The translations under genes and the position numbers were made by a program. Shown piece after piece: positions 11,990-23,938 of a stretch of DNA of 64,000 bases. The stretch is from Magicicada septendecula (lineage: Eukaryota; Arthropoda; Insecta; Hemiptera; Cicadidae), in assembly GCA_034769895.1 (NCBI GenBank), contig CM068370.1, forward strand, positions 50,539,454 through 50,603,453, in the 5' to 3' direction. The notes below the pieces were generated by a model, which was given only the letters and a program-made list of their open reading frames with translations, made no database searches and had not been told where the DNA came from. How positions within the stretch are numbered: position 1 is the stretch's first letter; each line of letters starts with the position of its first letter.

Positions 11990-12535
11990 TTTTTATTCAA
12001 CTACATTTTTTCTTATTCATAGTTGTTTTTCAAATATTTTGGTGTAAGTTGTATTTATTATTGTTTTGAATTTTGAAAATCTTTATTCATCAAAATTCTT
12101 TTTACTTTCATAATAGTCTTTGAATATTTTGTGTAAGTTGTACTTACTAAGTTTTTGAATTTGGAAAATTATTATCTCCATCCAAATTCTTTTTTCGTTC
12201 ATAATAGTCTTTCAAATGATTTGGTGTAAGTTGTACTTACTAACTTTGGAATTTTGAAATTTATTATGTTCAAAATTCTTTTTTTTTTCATTCATAATAA
12301 TCTTTCAAATGTTCTGTGTAAGTTGTACTTACTGATTTTTGAATTTTGAAATTTTTTATTTATAAAAATTCATAATTTCTTCATAATAGTCTTTCAGATA
12401 TTTGGTGTAAGTTGTACTTACTAACTTTTGGAATTTTGTAATTTTTATTTCTCAAAATTCTTAATTTCTTCATAATAATCCTTCAAATATTTGGTGTAAG
12501 TGGTACTTACTGATTTTTGAATTTTGAAAAGTTTT
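11990..12535. repeat. Minisatellite, about 6 units of 89-93 bp, in E 3' region
   Basis: The motif GTGTAAGT(T/G)GTA recurs at 12042, 12131, 12224, 12316, 12405 and 12494, with intervening AT-rich sequence containing TTTTGAATTTTG and TTCATAATA(G/A)TC. Most units contain the inverted repeat GTAAGT-TGT-ACTTAC. The array ends exactly at the pol stop codon (12536), so it would be the start of the 3' untranslated region of E. Confidence 0.85.
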
Positions 12536-15500
12536 CTATTCCTCCTCCAAATATTTTTTAATGGATAACTGATTATAAGTTCCTTTTACTTTATTTGAAA
12601 TGATATCCTTTAGTACATACGTATTGTTATTATTATTTTTAATAATCAGGTATGGGCCGGTATACAGCAGTAACAACTTTTTGGTAATGCCTTCCAAAGT
12701 ACTGGGTAATTCCCTGTTTTTTAGTAGTACCTTTTCTCCGACTTCATAGCTTATTATTTTCTTAACAGCCTTTTGATATTTGTTCTTGCGCCTTTCCTGG
12801 TCTTCTGCCAATTTATTGTAGAATCTGATTCAATTGAATTTGTATTCTTGACTCCTGGGGAACTCTATTATGTCTTGTATTTCTCTCGGAGGCGGTTTTT
12901 CATACATTGCCGTGTATGGCGTGGTACCTATAGCGGGGTGATATGACAAATTAAGGAATTCTTCAGTAGCTAATAAATATTCTTGCCACTTCTTTTGTTG
13001 GTTATAGCAATAAGTCCGTAATATTCTTCCGACTTCTCGCAGTACCCTCTCCGCTGGTTTGCTGCTGGGGTGGTAGACAGATGTCTTGTATGTCTTAATG
13101 CCCAATGTATTCAGAGTGTTTCTCCACCTCCAACCCTTAAATTGCGTTCCATGGTCTGTGATTATGGATGTCGGGCTTCCTATCTCTGGACTCTGGAATG
13201 TAATGATTTGTTATTATTCCTAGAGTCTTCAGAGTGGTGGCTCTGTTCACAGGGTATAGTTTTGTGAATTTTGTAAAATGATCCATCATAATAATAATAT
13301 ATTTGTATCAATGGCGTCCGCCACTGCGGGGAAATGGACCACATATGTCCAGAAAGACCTTTTCCAGTTTGGCTTGTGAGGTAATTGGTATCATCATACC
13401 CTCCTTTCTCTCATTGTTGGTTTTCACCAATTGACATATCAGACAGGTTTTGAGGTAGTTTCTCGTTTTTCTATTGATACTTTTTATATGACAATTCTCT
13501 TCTATTGCCTTGATCACCTTCATGGCTCCCATGTGACCGTATCGTAGATGATAGTCCAGGATGATATCCTTTTCGATTGTAGTAGGGATCATGATCTTCC
13601 ATATCTCTTCATCAAGGGATGTCCTGATGAATAAAATTCCATTATGTATACAATAAAATTTGTTTATTGTGTCATCTTGGTTGGAGAGACGAAGTTTAAT
13701 ATGGTTTAACTTCGGATCGGACTGCTGGTGTTTGCTGATGTCCTGCACTATCTTCTCTAAATCGGATCTGTCCTTAATAATATTATAGACTTTCAAGATG
13801 CTCTCCTTTTCGCCTTCGAACGTTTGTTCTTCCAGATTCACTCTTGACAATACGTCGGCTACTACATTTTTACTTCCAGGAACATACTCCCATTGTATAT
13901 CGTATTCCTGCAGGGCGAGTACCCATCTGGTCAATCTACCATGGCTTAACTTGCATCTTCTCAGAAATGATATTGATTTGTGATCTGTTCGAACGGTCAC
14001 TGGATATCCGAGGATATACGTCCGAAACTTCCCGCAGGCAAAGACTACACTTAGCAGTTCTTTTTCCATCACATTATAGTTCTTTTCACACTGGTTAAGG
14101 GTTCTGCTAGCAAAGCTCACTACTAGATGGTTTCCACTTTCATCTTCTTGGTACAGTATTGATCCCAAGCTAATGTTACTAGCGTCACAGTTTAGAAAGA
14201 AGGGTCGGTTAAAATCTGGATGGTTGAGCATTACTGCATCTAAGAACTTCTCCTTAATTGATTTGAGGGTTTCGTCTTGTTCTTGACCCCATCGCCATTT
14301 ATTCTTGGACGATAACTGGTACTGAAACTGGGCTGTTAGTTCGGAATAATTATTCTGGAACTTCCTATAATAGTTACACAGGCCCAAAAATGATTGTAGT
14401 TGCCTTCTGTTTTTTGGTGTAGGGAATCGTTGTATGGCATCTACCTTTTCCGTTGATGGTGTTATTCCTTGACTGTTTAGTAGGAATTGTACTTCTTTAG
14501 CTATAAGCTTGGACTTGTCTAGTTTAAGGGTGACATTATTTTCAGCAAGCTTCTTCAAGACATGCTCCACACGGTAACAGTGTTCTTCCCAGTTGGTTGA
14601 TGTTATTAGGAGATCATCAACATAGACAGTCGTGAATTGGAGCGCTTCTGGTCCTAGTATATGATCCATACAGGCGACAAAAACAGCTACTGAATTCACC
14701 AACCCGAAGGGCAACCTCTTAAACTGATAATTGCGCCCTTCGAAGATGAACGCCATGTATTGCCGGCTTGCTGGGTGCAACTCCACTTGCCAATAGCCAC
14801 ATACGGTATCCCAAGTGGTAATAAATCGTGTTCCGTGGAACCTCTTCAAAATTTCATCAATTTCGCCAGGTGAGGTACGATCGTTAATTATCATTTTATT
14901 TATCTCACGTGCGTCAAGGCAAAGCCTTACCTTCCCATTTTTCTTTTGTATGGCCACAATTGGGCTAGTGTATGGCGATTGACTGCTCTCGATGATATCT
15001 CTACTGATCATATTCTGGATCTCTGTGCGTACGGCTTCTTTCAAAGATTGTGCCATTGGATACGACTTTCGGTTAAATTCTACCGGTTCTCTGAATCGTA
15101 TGGAACATTGGTAGTTCCGGATCTTTCCAGGTTCGTCCGAAAATACAGCTCGATATTTTTCATATATTTCGACCAATTGATTCAGCTGGTTTTCCTTTAA
15201 TTGCTCGTTAGTATTGTGGCACTGGAAGTTACGTATCTCCTGAATCTTTTGTTGCCATAGGTCATCCTCCGAATCCTGATGTACTGGCTTGTTGTTTGTT
15301 GAGTAGTTGGACAAGTAATTCACCTTATTTTGGTGGTCGAGAAGTTGTCTGGAGTCTAAAGTCTTGTTATTAGTTAAATTGGCTACCCAGGTCGAACCTT
15401 CAGCAAAGAGTGATACCTTTCCTCGGCACAAGTCGATAACTGCTGAGTTTCTGCGCAATATGTCACATCCTATCATGATGTTGAAAGGTAATCCGGCTGC

Positions 15501-15869
15501 AACAAGAAATATCATATCCACACTAATGCCCTGACTGTTGACACTTAGGGATACCTGCTTTCTTATGGTCTTGTTCTGTCGGCCGGTAGCTCCTACAAGT
15601 ACAATATTATTAATAGGTAGTACCGGTAAGTTTTTGTGGCATTCCTGCTGTATCCGGTCCAACTCATTTCGATTTATTATGGAGACCTTGGCCCCAGTGT
15701 CTATCATTATAGGAACAGAAATACCCTCAATTTCTGCAATTATGTATATTATTTCATTATCATTCTTATTAATATTAATCTCGCTTTCTTCTAGTAAGTC
15801 CTTACGGATATCTTTCAAATAATTGCTGTATATTATGGTAAAATTTTTTCTGTTTTTCTTCGAATTCAT
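12536..15869 (-). pseudogene. pol of element E: protease, RT, RNase H, integrase (broken)
   Basis: The first 853 codons (15869 to 13308) are open: protease with MIDTGAKVSII (Asp57), RT with LCLDAREIN and YVDD (residues 416-419), RNase H (NCDASNISLGSILYQ, EKELLSVVF, RTDHKSISF), then the integrase H2C2 zinc region (HLRYGHMGAMK, CLICQ) and the first core Asp (FLDICGPF). A TGA (13308-13310) interrupts the core; the frame continues past it to MDHFTKFTKLYPV. A frameshift near 13190 follows, then the second core Asp (IITDHGTQF) and the Glu (KPAERVLREVG). Another in-frame TGA lies at 12830-12832 before the C-terminal domain (LLYTGPYLII). Both TGAs could come from CGA by C-to-T change. Order PR-RT-RH-IN with a GPY motif fits Ty3/gypsy; the sequence is nearest to pol of elements I and C. 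Confidence 0.88.
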
Positions 15870-15922
15870 TCCTTCTTGGTTAAACCCAGCAGATTGGAGC
15901 AGTAAAGGGTTATTGGAGTTTA

Positions 15923-18196
15923 TTACTGCCTCCGTTCATTTAAATGTTCCGCTTCATTACGGATTAGGCTGTTGGAAGCATCAGCTTGGAGTCCTGAGAC
16001 TGCTTTGTTTGGTTCTGCTCGATCGTCCTGTTGGGCTTCTGTTACAGGTAGTCTTCGCTGATTGTCCAGGCTGGAACTACGTCTGGGCTCGTACTCTCTG
16101 TACCTATTACTTCCCTGACTTCCTTGAAAGGTCTCGTACTCGTAGTATCGGCTCCTTCGTTGAGGCTGGTACCTCCTCTGTCCACTGCCTTCCGCTCTGA
16201 TGTAGTTAATATTGGGTCGATATGTCCTGTAATTATTGTTATTACCTCCATTCGGGTAATTCCGGTTATAATTACCATGATAATTGTTATTAGAGGGGTT
16301 GGGGTTCCTCTGACCATTTGGAACATAGTTACGATTATTATTATAATAACCGTTGTTATTTTGTGGACGATTATTATTATTATTATTATTATTGTTGTGG
16401 TTGTTGTCATTATTATTAATGCGAGGAATATTATTATTATTATTATTATTATTGTTGTTAAATCCAGGCAAATTATTGTTATTTCGGGTGTTATAATTGT
16501 ATTCGGCATTATTCCGATTTGCGGAATTATAATTATTATTGTTACCCACATTCTGCCGATTATTATTATTCAAATTATTGTTGTTACTTCTTGGTTCCGG
16601 CTTTTCATATCTCCTGCGACTTTGACGGTAATAGTCTTCATGCTCATACATTTCTAAAAGCTCGGTCATGGCTTGCACAGTCTTTATTTGACTGTTTCTT
16701 CTGGCTCTTATAATATCCTCCTCATAATGGTATGAGAGTTTGCTGACCAGGCATTCTTCCGGTATTCTGGGCTCTAGATGTTTGGCCACGCACACCTTTC
16801 CCAAAAAGTACGCCGTTAAAGTCTGGTTTCCATACGGGTTGTACTTTCCATGACAGATCCCGTCTCTGGCGATATTTTGTGTTGATTCAGACCAATATTT
16901 GGCTTTGAATAGCCTTCTGAATTGTTGATAGTCGGTCACTTCATCTCTTATCGCCATCCACCAATTATCTGCTATCTCCTTGAACGATTCGTCAAGCACT
17001 TCTTTATTCTCCCTCCAGCGATTACCTCTGTGTTTGGTGAAGTATTCTTCGATTCTGGCTAGGAACTCCATTGGTTTGTTTTTATAAAACCTGAAGTTAA
17101 TTCCTTCACGATTCTCACTGTTGGGACAACTGGTAATGCTTGTCGGTCGACTATGGAATAGGTCTATATCTGTCTGGTTCTGTCGCACCTGACTGTTGAT
17201 ACTGGTCACAGTAGCTTCAATGCCGTCACATTTTTCTGTGAATCGGTCCTGCATTCGCTCCCAGTCTTCCCGTGTTTCCTTTAGTCTTTCCTCCAATGTC
17301 TTCCTAGTCGTTTCTTCAATGTTGTTAACCTTCGTATTTATTTCGGTCTTGATACTCTGTACTTCTCGTTCGGTTTGACTCCATTTTTCGTCAGCTCTGG
17401 TAACCTTTTGTTCGATTACCGTTATTTCCTCTTCTACCTTCTTGCTGATTGTCTCATTGTTTTCAGCTATCTTCTGGCTCAATTCTTCCTTCAATATTTC
17501 CATTCTTCCGTCTAACCGGTTCATGTTCTCTTGGTTCATCTCCTTCAATTCTTCTCTCAATTGCTGACTATTATTCTCCATCTTTTTATTGGTTTCTTCC
17601 AGTTTCTGGCTTATCTGGGTCAATTCCTCCTTCGATTGTTTATTGTCAGTTTTTATTTCCTCCATTTTCTCCTCCATCTTCTGGATATTTTCCTCCATCT
17701 TCTCCTCGATCTTCTTAATATTTTCCTCCATTAATAATTTATTTTCGTTTTTTATTTCGTCCACCTTCTCCTCCATCTTCTTACTGGTATCTCCAATTTT
17801 ATTACTTAATTCCTCCTTCAATTGTTGGTTATCATTTTCCATCTTCTTACTGTTTTCTTCCATCTTCTCCTCCATCTTCTTACTGCTTTCTCTTAATTCC
17901 TCCTTCAATCGTTGGTTATCGTTCTTCATTTCCTTACTATTTTCTTCGATTTTATTACCCAACTCTTCCTTTGTCGTTTTAAATTCTCTGAGTAACATCT
18001 CCATCATTTTATCCAATTTTGTCTCTTCCTTTGTGGTGGATTTCTCTGGCTGTTCCTTCGGTGGTGCAGGCTTGTTTGGTTCTGCTGGCGGTAACATCGA
18101 CTCCACATCTTCCACTGGTGTCGCCTCTTTATCCTCCATGTCTACCTCTTGCTCGGCCTCCATAGCCCTTTTCCTTGATGTAGCTCTCCTGTGCAT
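15923..18196 (-). CDS. gag of element E, 757 aa, coiled coil plus poly-Asn
   Basis: An intact frame encodes the structural protein of E. Residues about 1-65 are charged and Pro-rich (VEDVESMLPPAEPNKPAPP). Residues about 65-345 are a long heptad-type coiled coil built of repeats such as KKMEEKMEE, SKEEL and NKKMEN. Residues about 365-540 are the capsid-like domain (MEFLARIEEYFTKHRG, WWMAIRDEVTDYQQF, FKAKYWSES), in the position and pattern of Retrotrans_gag proteins. Residues about 545-690 are rich in Asn (runs encoded by AAT repeats near 16360-16470), Gly, Tyr and Arg. No CCHC zinc knuckle is seen; the Asn/Arg-rich tail may bind RNA instead (inference). The first ATG at 18196 is about 100 nt inside the primer site. 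A slippery site and pol follow. Confidence 0.85.
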   Translation of the reverse strand: MHRRATSRKRAMEAEQEVDMEDKEATPVEDVESMLPPAEPNKPAPPKEQPEKSTTKEETKLDKMMEMLLREFKTTKEELGNKIEENSKEMKNDNQRLKEELRESSKKMEEKMEENSKKMENDNQQLKEELSNKIGDTSKKMEEKVDEIKNENKLLMEENIKKIEEKMEENIQKMEEKMEEIKTDNKQSKEELTQISQKLEETNKKMENNSQQLREELKEMNQENMNRLDGRMEILKEELSQKIAENNETISKKVEEEITVIEQKVTRADEKWSQTEREVQSIKTEINTKVNNIEETTRKTLEERLKETREDWERMQDRFTEKCDGIEATVTSINSQVRQNQTDIDLFHSRPTSITSCPNSENREGINFRFYKNKPMEFLARIEEYFTKHRGNRWRENKEVLDESFKEIADNWWMAIRDEVTDYQQFRRLFKAKYWSESTQNIARDGICHGKYNPYGNQTLTAYFLGKVCVAKHLEPRIPEECLVSKLSYHYEEDIIRARRNSQIKTVQAMTELLEMYEHEDYYRQSRRRYEKPEPRSNNNNLNNNNRQNVGNNNNYNSANRNNAEYNYNTRNNNNLPGFNNNNNNNNNNIPRINNNDNNHNNNNNNNNNRPQNNNGYYNNNRNYVPNGQRNPNPSNNNYHGNYNRNYPNGGNNNNYRTYRPNINYIRAEGSGQRRYQPQRRSRYYEYETFQGSQGSNRYREYEPRRSSSLDNQRRLPVTEAQQDDRAEPNKAVSGLQADASNSLIRNEAEHLNERRQ
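15938..15944 (-). promoter_or_regulatory. Probable -1 frameshift site T_TTA_AAT (element E), blocked by TGA
   Basis: Read on minus in the gag frame (CAT TTA AAT GAA) this fits the slippery form X_XXY_YYZ, 4 codons before the gag stop. pol is in the -1 frame, but the first -1 codon after the slip is TGA. A single C-to-T change, silent in gag (AAC to AAT), would explain it. The pol frame is otherwise open from here to its first ATG at 15869. Confidence 0.5.
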
Positions 18197-18292
18197 CTCG
18201 CTCCCTCTTCCGACCTATTGACAGCTGCCAAGCTAAAAATAGGAAACTGGACAATCGTCCTTATTCTATAACACTATTACCTCCTATTTAAA

Positions 18293-18312
18293 GCCCCTTA
18301 AGTTGGACGCCA
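18293..18312 (-). other. Primer binding site of element E
   Basis: Read on minus, TGGCGTCCAACTTAAGGGGC lies 3 nt inside the 5' LTR end (ATTACA). It is close to the tRNA-Lys primer site form. The first 12 bases recur in the leaders of B, C and D. Confidence 0.7.
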
Positions 18313-18315
18313 ATT

Positions 18316-21122
18316 TGTAATATAATTACAAATTTAAAATAAAAAAAAAAAAATATTGATATGTGTTATGTGTAGATTTGCCCTGACCGTAAGCCCCACT
18401 GTTTAGGCTAGTCAATTTGTAATATAATTTCAAATATAATAATAAATAAAATATAAAGATATTGATGATAAGAATTGTGTATGTTGTCTGGATCTCGGTA
18501 TTGAACTCACCGATGATACAGCTCCACTTTGGATTCACCAAATACAAAGAATAGATTTAATATAAATATGTTATAACTAGGTGTGATTGATTGATAAATA
18601 ACAAATAAATCAAACTTTATAAATTGTGAAAATATTTTTTTTTTTTGTATTGAGTTTTGATTTAATTATTTAATTTAATTAATTAATAATTAATTAATTA
18701 ATTGAGTGTGTAATTTCCTTATATATCTATTCTCTCACTGTAAATTTTTTTTGTTAAAAAAAAATAATAGTAACATTAATTATAGAAATAAAAACAATTC
18801 TGGTAACTGAGTAAATGATTTGCGTTTATTAACATTCAAAATTATGCGCCAGTCAAACTGCGCATGACCAAGGCATTGGCTATTATTTGCTCCAGTCGGT
18901 AGCGAAAAAATCAACAAATATATTTTTTACAAGGTTAAATTTGTGGTTCTTTTAACGAGTCGAAATGGTCAGAGGGCAAGGAACAAGATACATTCTTAAC
19001 AGGTATTCTTAAACTAAATGGTAATAGCTGAAATAGAACAAAATTATTATTGAAATTGTCAATTAAAAAAAATTAATTGCGAACCAAGTCGATGAAATGA
19101 CGTCACTCCCTTCAAGCTGGCAGTGCACCGTGCTGGTGAGAAATCCAGAATGGCCGCCGTCTCCTCGATTTTAACCGCTATGCTGTTGGAATTGGCTGAG
19201 CTTCTCCCGCAGAAATAAAATGATATTCCCTTTTCTGCGAAGTGGTGTTGGTCCAGGAATGTAGTGTAGAGTGTCCTCTCGTCTTCTGCGATGTCGTTTT
19301 CGTGATGGGTTTCTTGTGAAGTGTTCAGTGTTCAAATATGTGTATTGGTGTTCTGTGAATCTTGTCCCAAAATTGTTCAAAATGGCTGTTGATTTCTTGT
19401 GTTGAGTTTTATAGTGTTATTACTGTGTTTTGGAAATTTGTGAAGTGTTAGAAATTGATAGTTAAGGTTATTTTCACTTTTTAGATCATCTCCGTTACAC
19501 ACCGCATAACCACACTTGGTTTTATACAAATTATTCTGTTTTCAGTACTCTGCTAACACATTTCCAACTATTCGGTTTCACAATTAACAATAGACTAATA
19601 GACGCAACGTCGTCGTTTTAGGGTAATTTGTGCTATGTCTTTTTCCTCTTTATATTGTTTAACTATAAAAATATCTGTCTAAGACTTGTTTCACCATCTA
19701 ACTATATATAATAAGTTTTCTTATTTTTTACTGTATTTCAAATATTTCTTAATTTTACATAAATCTAACTACTCAGTAATATTGATTGGTTAATTTTACA
19801 TCTTTTGATATATAGCTGGGTTTGTTTCAAGCTCATTTAATCCCAAAAATTACAATTTTATATAATGATTGTATGCCTCATATTTTGTACAAATTCAGTG
19901 TTTTAATGGTTTTTATTTGTTTTTTCTTATAATATTTCCATGGAATATACTTAATAACTCCGTGACTACTTTGTTGTTAATAATTTGGTTGTTAAAACAT
20001 TTCAATATTGATTAATTTACTGTTTAGTCTGATTTGATTACTATTATAGGCCTATTATTATCTGTTTCCAAAAGAAGTTAATTTCCTTTCCTTTGTCATT
20101 CTATTTGCTATTAACTGTATCTGTATTAATTATATTTTCAATTTCTGTATTGTACATATTGAATTCTATTCCTATTACATAGATTGATTCTCTGATAGAT
20201 AATTTTTTGGTTTATATGCCAGTCTGTGTTTACTAAAATGGTGTCTTAGCTGGTCTGTTTGTACATTATATATGGTTTACTGTTTTGAATAAAATTATTA
20301 CATTTTTATGTCCTACTTGCCTCTCTGACTTACACAATGGAAAATTAAATGACATGATTTTAAAATACAATAGAATATCTTGTATCTACTAAACTTTCTT
20401 TATAATAATAACATCATTGAACCATAACATAAACATCTTATGCCTAATTTTCTCTATACTTAGAATTATAATGAGAACATATTATTATCAGTCTTTGGCT
20501 GTCCTTTGTTTTTATGTTTCATTTTATCACAACCTTATTCTATTAAAATATCTTATTCTTAGTAATAATTTCAATTATTCACTGTCTCTTTTTATTTACT
20601 ATAACTATTTTGCTAAAATATTAACATAAAAACACCTTAGAACTACTGACACTTTCAGTGATTAACTGTCTCTTGTGTTACCTATACCTAAATTGTTCAT
20701 ACAATAAAATAAAAACATCTTATAACTACTGACACTTGCAGTTATTGACTGTCCTTCGTGTTCCCTATACTTAATTTGTTCATACAATAAAATAAAAACA
20801 TCTTATACCTATCATATTGTTATTATGCCTAAACACTAAAACACTTTTATTATCTAAATTACACTCAGTCATTAGACTGTCTCTTTAGTTTTTATCTAGT
20901 ATTTCCTACACTAATGGTAGTCTGTTTTAATATATTTTTTATATCACACTTTATTATAAGGTGTCCTTTATTTTGGCTACACTAATAGTAGTCTGTTTTA
21001 ATAGTTTTTTGACATATTATTCTTACAACTAGTATACAATTTGGTTTTCTGGGATTGTATCTTGTAACTTGTTCTGGGTCTACATATATCAGTTTTAATT
21101 TTGTTTCATGGTATGTATTACA
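18316..21122 (-). repeat. 5' LTR of element E (probably shortened at its outer end)
   Basis: Near-identical to 7757-10567, including the CRE-like octamer at 19098-19105 and the 83-bp tandem repeat at 20628-20815. Beyond about 21127 the sequence is repeat F starting 235 bp into its usual left end, which points to a deletion that took the LTR outer end and the F start together. Confidence 0.85.
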
Positions 21123-23938
21123 TGACTTTTGAATAATCACGTTAATATTACAAGTGCTTTCCTTCTTAAGAATAGCTCGAAATTTCAAAAACCACAATCG
21201 TTATTATAATTCACATTAGACATAGGCATCGCCAAATAATTGAGCTTGATGTTACTGAGCAGAATACAGTTACTTATAAATGATATAAGATGGACACATA
21301 GTATCAACCCTCCCAGTAAATGACATACATCATAAACATGATATATATATATATATATGCATCATAACATATAACAATCTGACAATCACATAAGGGATAA
21401 CACACAACACATAATTAACATAGATACACATTTACATATAAATGGCACACACCATGTCCACCTGGTTAACAGCGTATATTTTGTCATCGTAACACCCTCA
21501 AACCCTCTTATTCAGATCAAGTATCTGGCCCACCTTAAATTTTTTTTTAATTAACAAACCCCAAAACCAAATACTAAGTAACAAAAGAGCAGAGTAGACA
21601 CACCCCACAAATTCTAAGTGTGTGAATGGCCAAGGTCAAATTGGCAAAATAGTCCGAACGGCACACAAGTACCGAGCACAACAGCTAATTATCAATTTCG
21701 TATCCCAAATAATAATAATAATAATAATAAGTGCCATCACGAGGTCAACATGGATGCCCGGTTGCATAACTGCATAGTCTCATTTCTTTTACTTTCTTAA
21801 CAAGAAACATCTCAAGCAAAATCAGTGGAACGTGACCACCCATAAAGAATCCACTTGACCTCAGGGACGGTCATGCGCCCGGACTAGATCCGACAAACTA
21901 TGACATGTTATGGTCCTGTGGAAAAAGGCACCAACAGGTGTCCTCCACAGGTCAAAGCACCTCCGCCAACCTTTAAATTAATAATCCAATACAAAACCCA
22001 ATTAAATGGAAAAGTAATTAACCATGAAAATTCCCCTACAGGGTACCGAGACACCAGTGCATGCATGCTTAACACTGAAATCATTTAGTGACAGTCCGTG
22101 CCGCCCATATTTACAGAAAACTAACATCAACTCGGGTGATGCATGACCCTGGCTGAGTTTACAAACTCTCTTAATGAGATAAACATTAATAGGTTAATGA
22201 GGCGTAAGCCTTAGTAAAAATGAAAAAGTAACATGTAAACCCAATTGTCCCATTGTACTTGTGCGGAACAAAGTCCCAAACAGGAGCATCTCCAAAGTGT
22301 CTCACAGAAAGTGTATCGGCCACAAACATTTTGTTTCTTAAAAAAAAGCTTAAATGTCACCTGGTTAGCAGCATAAGGTTGAGGATCCTGTTGGGTGTGT
22401 CCGTCCATTCGGCCTGACAGCTAGACGGAAGTGATTGAATTCATTTCAGGGGAGGCAGGTGTTCGGCCATCCTCTGGAGCGAGTCAGATTGTCGACTACT
22501 TCGGAAACCCTGCACAACTATATCGGTAATAACCTACAGGTCCAATAAATCACACTACCCATTCACCCAGCTAAACCCACATTTCGTGACATGCCCAGTT
22601 TACAATCTCCGGAAAATTTACTTATGCATTGAACTCCATTGAATCAAATAAATCACTTCAAAATAACCTTTTTAAATATTATAATATATCATATATCCAA
22701 ATATATTCACTCAACATAATAATCATTTCAAATAAATAGTTATTCACAAGTTTTCGTCAAGCACTTAACCCCTTTGACAGGAACTAGCAAACTGTAACAA
22801 GTTCGTGATGTACGTTCATTTCAGCAAAACAATTAACTTACGCCCCATTCTAATATAATGAATTAAGTATTATTATTATTATATTATTAATGATATAATG
22901 GATTAATATCTGTTAGCCAGCGTTAACATTGAAACATACATTAACCAATTTAGCCTGGTGCACGCCACGTGCTAATATAAATTAATGCAATACATATCGC
23001 CCAACATCTGCGTTAATATTAAGTAAATACAATTTTATTTTATGACATAGTAAGTAATATCTCTTAACACACTTACCGGAAGGTCGCGTAGCCTTTACTT
23101 ATACATAGTAAAAGATAGTAGACAAAATTTCAAATCGAGGCTGTCAGGCGAACACAGACGCTGCTACACTGAACGATGAGGGTGAACTGGTTCGTACAGC
23201 TGCTGAAAAGATAGTATGAAACGCTGGACTCAGAGCGCACGCGGATCGGCCCAGCGGCCTGATAACGGGACGTACATAATTTCTTACGTCGGCAAGATGC
23301 CGCTAATACGTAATTTAATAATTCCACTCCGTCCGTTCTCATTGAGAAAAAAAACACGGCCGAGTTTTTCCAAAACATGGCACACCCGCACCCCAAAAGG
23401 GCAACTTGGTTGCCTCACAGTTAAACTCAGGGAGAGTACCCTGCAGTGTACCCCCTTCCCAAAACAAGCTAGTGGTCTCTGTGATTATGGCGGCCCAGCA
23501 GCACTTGCTCTCAGGAGAACAGAGGCTCAGAAGGAAAACGAAAGAGACGAAAGAAGACGTGTAGTGTGTAAGTGTGCGGGTGCTGCACGCTGACCTGATC
23601 AGAGCCAGCCCACAGCAAAGAGGGACAGAGAAGAAAAGAGGAAAGAAAAGTTCGGGAGCTCCCTGAGTTCTGACCTCCTGAGGCTTGTCCACTCAAGCCT
23701 GAACACCAACTGCCACCTTAACAGGGCCACTTGCCCTAGATTCCTACGGGGGGGGGATTCTCTAATACGAAACCCATTCTAAACAATACCGTCACGGCAC
23801 AGGGCCAGGGGAAAGGGGAAATGATGGCCTCCATGATGCAATGCTCCGCACTCTGGACCGGAAGCAAAGCCATGCTACCTGTCAATATGAGAATCACCCA
23901 ATATACAAATAAGTTTTACATGTGTGCTCCAAGGGCAT
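21123..23938. repeat. Composite repeat F-A, F part, copy 1
   Basis: The sequence from about 21127 matches 44772-47763 and 55798 onward. It is AT-rich at its left, with an (AAT)n microsatellite near 21707-21730 of varying length among copies, and GC-richer toward 23200-23900. It lacks a 195-bp segment present in the other copies (45472-45666). Open frames in it (for example on minus near 23339-23692) are interrupted or altered in other copies, so I call no gene. It could be a long LTR of the element whose integrase end is in A; this is unproven. Confidence 0.75.

Larger units (their letters stand above)
7757..21122 (-). mobile_element. Element E: long-LTR Ty3/gypsy retrotransposon, degraded pol
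   Basis: A repeat of about 2.81 kb occurs at both ends (7757-10567 and 18316-21122), flanking minus-strand primer site, gag (757 aa) and pol. The left end TGTAAT sits in the (TA)n tract beside element B. The right end joins F about 235 bp inside that repeat, and no target duplication is visible, so the right end has probably been trimmed by a deletion. The repeats differ at only a handful of positions although pol has two in-frame TGA stops and a frameshift. Between the 3' LTR and pol lies about 1 kb of AT-rich sequence ending in a minisatellite. Confidence 0.85.

Noticed and set aside
12000..12535. CRISPR-like array
   Set aside because: Units are 89-93 bp with degenerate repeats and no unique spacers, within a eukaryotic retroelement: a minisatellite.
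16124..16657. Long plus-strand frame rich in Ile and Val
   Set aside because: It is the reverse complement of the AAT-coded Asn run in E gag, a composition artefact.
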